DNA of 64,000 nucleotides, taken from NCBI RefSeq assembly GCF_004785665.1, contig NZ_SRPJ01000001.1:992001-1056000 (forward strand), read 5' to 3'. The DNA comes from Staphylococcus pragensis. GTDB taxonomy: Bacteria; Bacillota; Bacilli; Staphylococcales; Staphylococcaceae. Of this stretch, positions 62,076 through 64,000 are shown in pieces. Both the position numbers and the translations under genes were made by a program. Each line of letters begins with the position of its first letter. The first letter of the stretch is position 1. Under the pieces are notes generated by a model. That model had not been told where the DNA came from. It saw only the letters and a list, made by a program, of their open reading frames with translations, and made no database searches.

Positions 62076-63005
62076 ATGAAAGTACGTTTAACTCAAGCAT
62101 ATAGAAGTGAAAAATTAAATACTTTTGAAAAAACCTACAAAAAGTTAAAACATATTTGTGTAGGACTTTTTAGTGTTGCTTTATTATTCACTGTTATCGG
62201 TTTTATTGGTACTGTATTGTATTTTCATCACTTAACACATGAAGCCTCACAAATAAGTAATACTGAACTTAGAAAAAGAGTACTCCACTTTGCTGGTGAC
62301 GATCTTTTAAATCATGATAATAAAAATATTTTACAAGAATATGATCGCTCTCAAAACTCGTTAATTGTAGGTCCTGCACATGTTAGTCCAAATGTTATCA
62401 AAGCATTAACTTCATCTGAAGATACTTTATTCTATAATCATAGGGGTGTTTTACCTAAAGCATTAGTACGAGCTATGGTACAAGATGTATTTAATTTAAA
62501 GCAAAGTACAGGTGGAAGTACGATTACTCAACAATTGGTGAAAAACCAAGTGCTTACTAATAAAAAAACTTATAGTCGTAAAGCGAATGAAATCATATTA
62601 GCGATGCGTTTGGAAAAAATTTTATCTAAAAATGAGATTATTTATACATATTTAAATATTGTGCCTTTTGGTCGTGATTATGAAGGGGCTAACATTACTG
62701 GCATTGCTTCAGCGTCATATAGTTTATTTGGCGTGCCACCTTTTGAACTAAACATTGCGCAATCTGCTTATTTAGTAGGCCTATTACAAAGTCCCTATAT
62801 GTATACGCCTTATGATACAGATGGCAGTTTAAAATCGCCAAGTGAAGTTGAATTTAGTATTCATAGACAACATTATGTATTAAAGAGAATGTTGGTTGAA
62901 GGTGTGATTAGCAAAGAAGAGTATGTGCACGCTAAGAAGTATAATATTTATCATCATTTACTTACTAACCCTAAGTTACATAGTACGAAGCAAACGTCTG
63001 CGTAA
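62076..63005 (+). CDS. Monofunctional peptidoglycan glycosyltransferase (GT51)
   Basis: Polymerises lipid II into glycan strands. 309 aa: one TM (~27-50), then a GT51 domain with E115 in SSEDTLFYNHRGV, GGSTITQQLVKNQ (second Glu-region, moenomycin site), RKANEIILAMRLEK, and a hydrophobic face near the membrane. No transpeptidase domain. Matches SgtA/Mgt-type staphylococcal enzymes; the tyrS/fhs location suggests SgtA. AGGAGG precedes the ATG at 62076; the upstream frame (from 62016) is leader. Confidence 0.92.
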   Translation: MKVRLTQAYRSEKLNTFEKTYKKLKHICVGLFSVALLFTVIGFIGTVLYFHHLTHEASQISNTELRKRVLHFAGDDLLNHDNKNILQEYDRSQNSLIVGPAHVSPNVIKALTSSEDTLFYNHRGVLPKALVRAMVQDVFNLKQSTGGSTITQQLVKNQVLTNKKTYSRKANEIILAMRLEKILSKNEIIYTYLNIVPFGRDYEGANITGIASASYSLFGVPPFELNIAQSAYLVGLLQSPYMYTPYDTDGSLKSPSEVEFSIHRQHYVLKRMLVEGVISKEEYVHAKKYNIYHHLLTNPKLHSTKQTSA

Positions 63006-63044
63006 ATTAGTTCGCGTACTGGGTTCTGTCTTTTCAAAAAAGAA

Positions 63045-63077
63045 AAAGAGCAGTAGAGATAATCTCTACCACTCTTT
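63045..63077. terminator. fhs terminator, nearly palindromic
   Basis: AAAGAG-CA-GTAGAGA and TCTCTAC-CA-CTCTTT pair on either strand; the minus-strand side has the T-rich tail and ends fhs. Confidence 0.85.
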
Positions 63078-63096
63078 GTTAATCATTAAGTTCTAA

Positions 63097-64000
63097 TTAG
63101 AATAAACCTACTGCATGTCCGTCTTCTGTAACGTCCATGTTTAATGCAGCTGGTTTCTTAGGTAAACCAGGCATTGTCATGATTGCACCTGTTAATGCAA
63201 CGATGAAGCCAGCACCTGTTTTAGCTTCTAATTCTCTGATTGTAATATCAAAATCAGTTGGCGCACCTAATGCAGTTGCGTCATCACTGAATGAGTATTG
63301 TGTTTTAGCCATACAGATTGGATATTTACCCCAACCATTGTCAGTGAATTCTTTTAATTGTTTTTTAGCTTTTTTACTAAATGTAACTGAAGAACCACCG
63401 TAGATATCTTTAACGATTGTTTCAATTTTTTCTTCTAATGATTGATCTAAATCATATAAGAATTTGAATTCGTTAGGTTGTTCGATTACTTCAAGTACTT
63501 GGTTAGCAAGGTCTACGCCACCTTTACCGCCTTTTTCCCAAACTTCAGTTAAAGCGATACGTACGTTGTTTTCTTTAGCCCAAGCTTTTACTGCTTCAGT
63601 TTCAGCTTCAGTATCGTGGATAAATGCGTTTAATGCGATAACTGGTTCTACACCGAATTTACGGATGTTGTTAACGTGACGTTCTAAGTTAACAATACCA
63701 GCTTTAAGTGCTTCAACATTTTCTTCTTTTAAGTCGTCTTTAGCTACGCCGCCATGCATTTTAAGCGCACGAACTGTTGCTACTAATACTACTGCTGATG
63801 GTTCGAAACCTGCTTCACGAGCTTTGATGTCGATGAATTTTTCAGCACCTAAGTCTGAACCGAAACCTGCTTCTGTAACTACGATATCAGCTAAGTCACG
63901 TGCAGTTTCTGTAGCTAAGATTGAGTTACAACCATGAGCGATGTTAGCAAATGGTCCACCGTGTACTAATGCAGGTGTACCTTCGATAGTTTGTACTAAG
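63097..64000 (-). CDS. fhs: Formate--tetrahydrofolate ligase, partial (5' end outside window)
   Basis: ATP-dependent formation of 10-formyl-THF, feeding purine and initiator formyl-Met synthesis. Only about 300 C-terminal residues of the ~555 are here; the reading frame runs uninterrupted to the window edge. Conserved segments: [76 protein letters not shown] and the C-terminal [15 protein letters not shown]. An internal ATG at 63759 is not the start. Confidence 0.97.
   Translation of the reverse strand, partial: LVQTIEGTPALVHGGPFANIAHGCNSILATETARDLADIVVTEAGFGSDLGAEKFIDIKAREAGFEPSAVVLVATVRALKMHGGVAKDDLKEENVEALKAGIVNLERHVNNIRKFGVEPVIALNAFIHDTEAETEAVKAWAKENNVRIALTEVWEKGGKGGVDLANQVLEVIEQPNEFKFLYDLDQSLEEKIETIVKDIYGGSSVTFSKKAKKQLKEFTDNGWGKYPICMAKTQYSFSDDATALGAPTDFDITIRELEAKTGAGFIVALTGAIMTMPGLPKKPAALNMDVTEDGHAVGLF

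Noticed and set aside
63097..63759. A complete 220-aa gene starting at 63759
   Set aside because: The frame continues upstream to the window edge with conserved fhs sequence, so this is only the C-terminal part of one gene.

Overview
The window is a low-GC Firmicutes chromosome segment that I assign to the genus Staphylococcus. The protein sequences (LysP, PhoPR, EzrA, AccAD, CitZ/Icd, AckA, SerA and others) look staphylococcal. The gene order infC-lysP-thrS-dnaI-dnaB-nrdR-gapB-coaE-mutM-polA-phoR-phoP-icd-citZ ... pyk-pfkA-accA-accD ... dnaE ... ackA ... thiI-ezrA ... rpsD ... serA ... htrA-tyrS ... fhs matches the Staphylococcus aureus core chromosome as I remember it. Species cannot be fixed from sequence reading alone; a coagulase-negative species is plausible. 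Most genes lie on the minus strand. I see no phage, IS element, tRNA, rRNA or CRISPR array.

Layout. 1-7.7 kb: translation and replication initiation (infC, thrS, dnaI, dnaB, nrdR) with the lysine permease lysP. 8-16 kb: gluconeogenic GAPDH, CoA synthesis, base excision repair and DNA polymerase I, then the PhoPR two-component system. 16-27 kb: central carbon metabolism (icd, citZ, pyk, pfkA, accA, accD, malic enzyme), interrupted by a plus-strand amino acid permease. 27-34 kb: dnaE, a DHH phosphoesterase, a CBS/DRTGG regulator, a universal stress protein and a metallo-hydrolase. 34-40 kb: Xaa-Pro peptidase, alanine dehydrogenase, a second stress protein, acetate kinase, a YtxK-type methyltransferase and thiol peroxidase. 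40-47 kb: a TSUP exporter, the thiI/cysteine desulfurase pair, ezrA, free-methionine sulfoxide reductase and rpsD. 47-54 kb: a phosphodiesterase, an OsmC protein, a serine-synthesis pair (aminotransferase and serA), a HAD phosphatase and a PTS EIICB. 54-64 kb: the least conserved part, with a two-TM small protein, a 541-residue putative PD-(D/E)XK nuclease, an acyltransferase homologue with altered motifs, an HtrA protease, a MarR/MFS efflux pair with a legible double operator, tyrS, a monofunctional glycosyltransferase and the 3' part of fhs.

Regulatory RNA is the most striking feature. There is an L20-type attenuator before infC, a lysine riboswitch before lysP, T-box leaders before thrS and tyrS, and an S4-type autoregulatory leader before rpsD, most with a clear sigma-A promoter. 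Candidate CcpA (cre) sites precede gapB, citZ, the PTS gene and, weakly, pfkA, which fits glucose control of the carbon genes.

The best candidates for something undescribed are the 541-aa zinc-finger/nuclease-like protein at 54.4-56.0 kb (possibly with its small membrane neighbour) and the MarR/MFS module with its paired 18-bp operators. Neither is a demonstrated new system.
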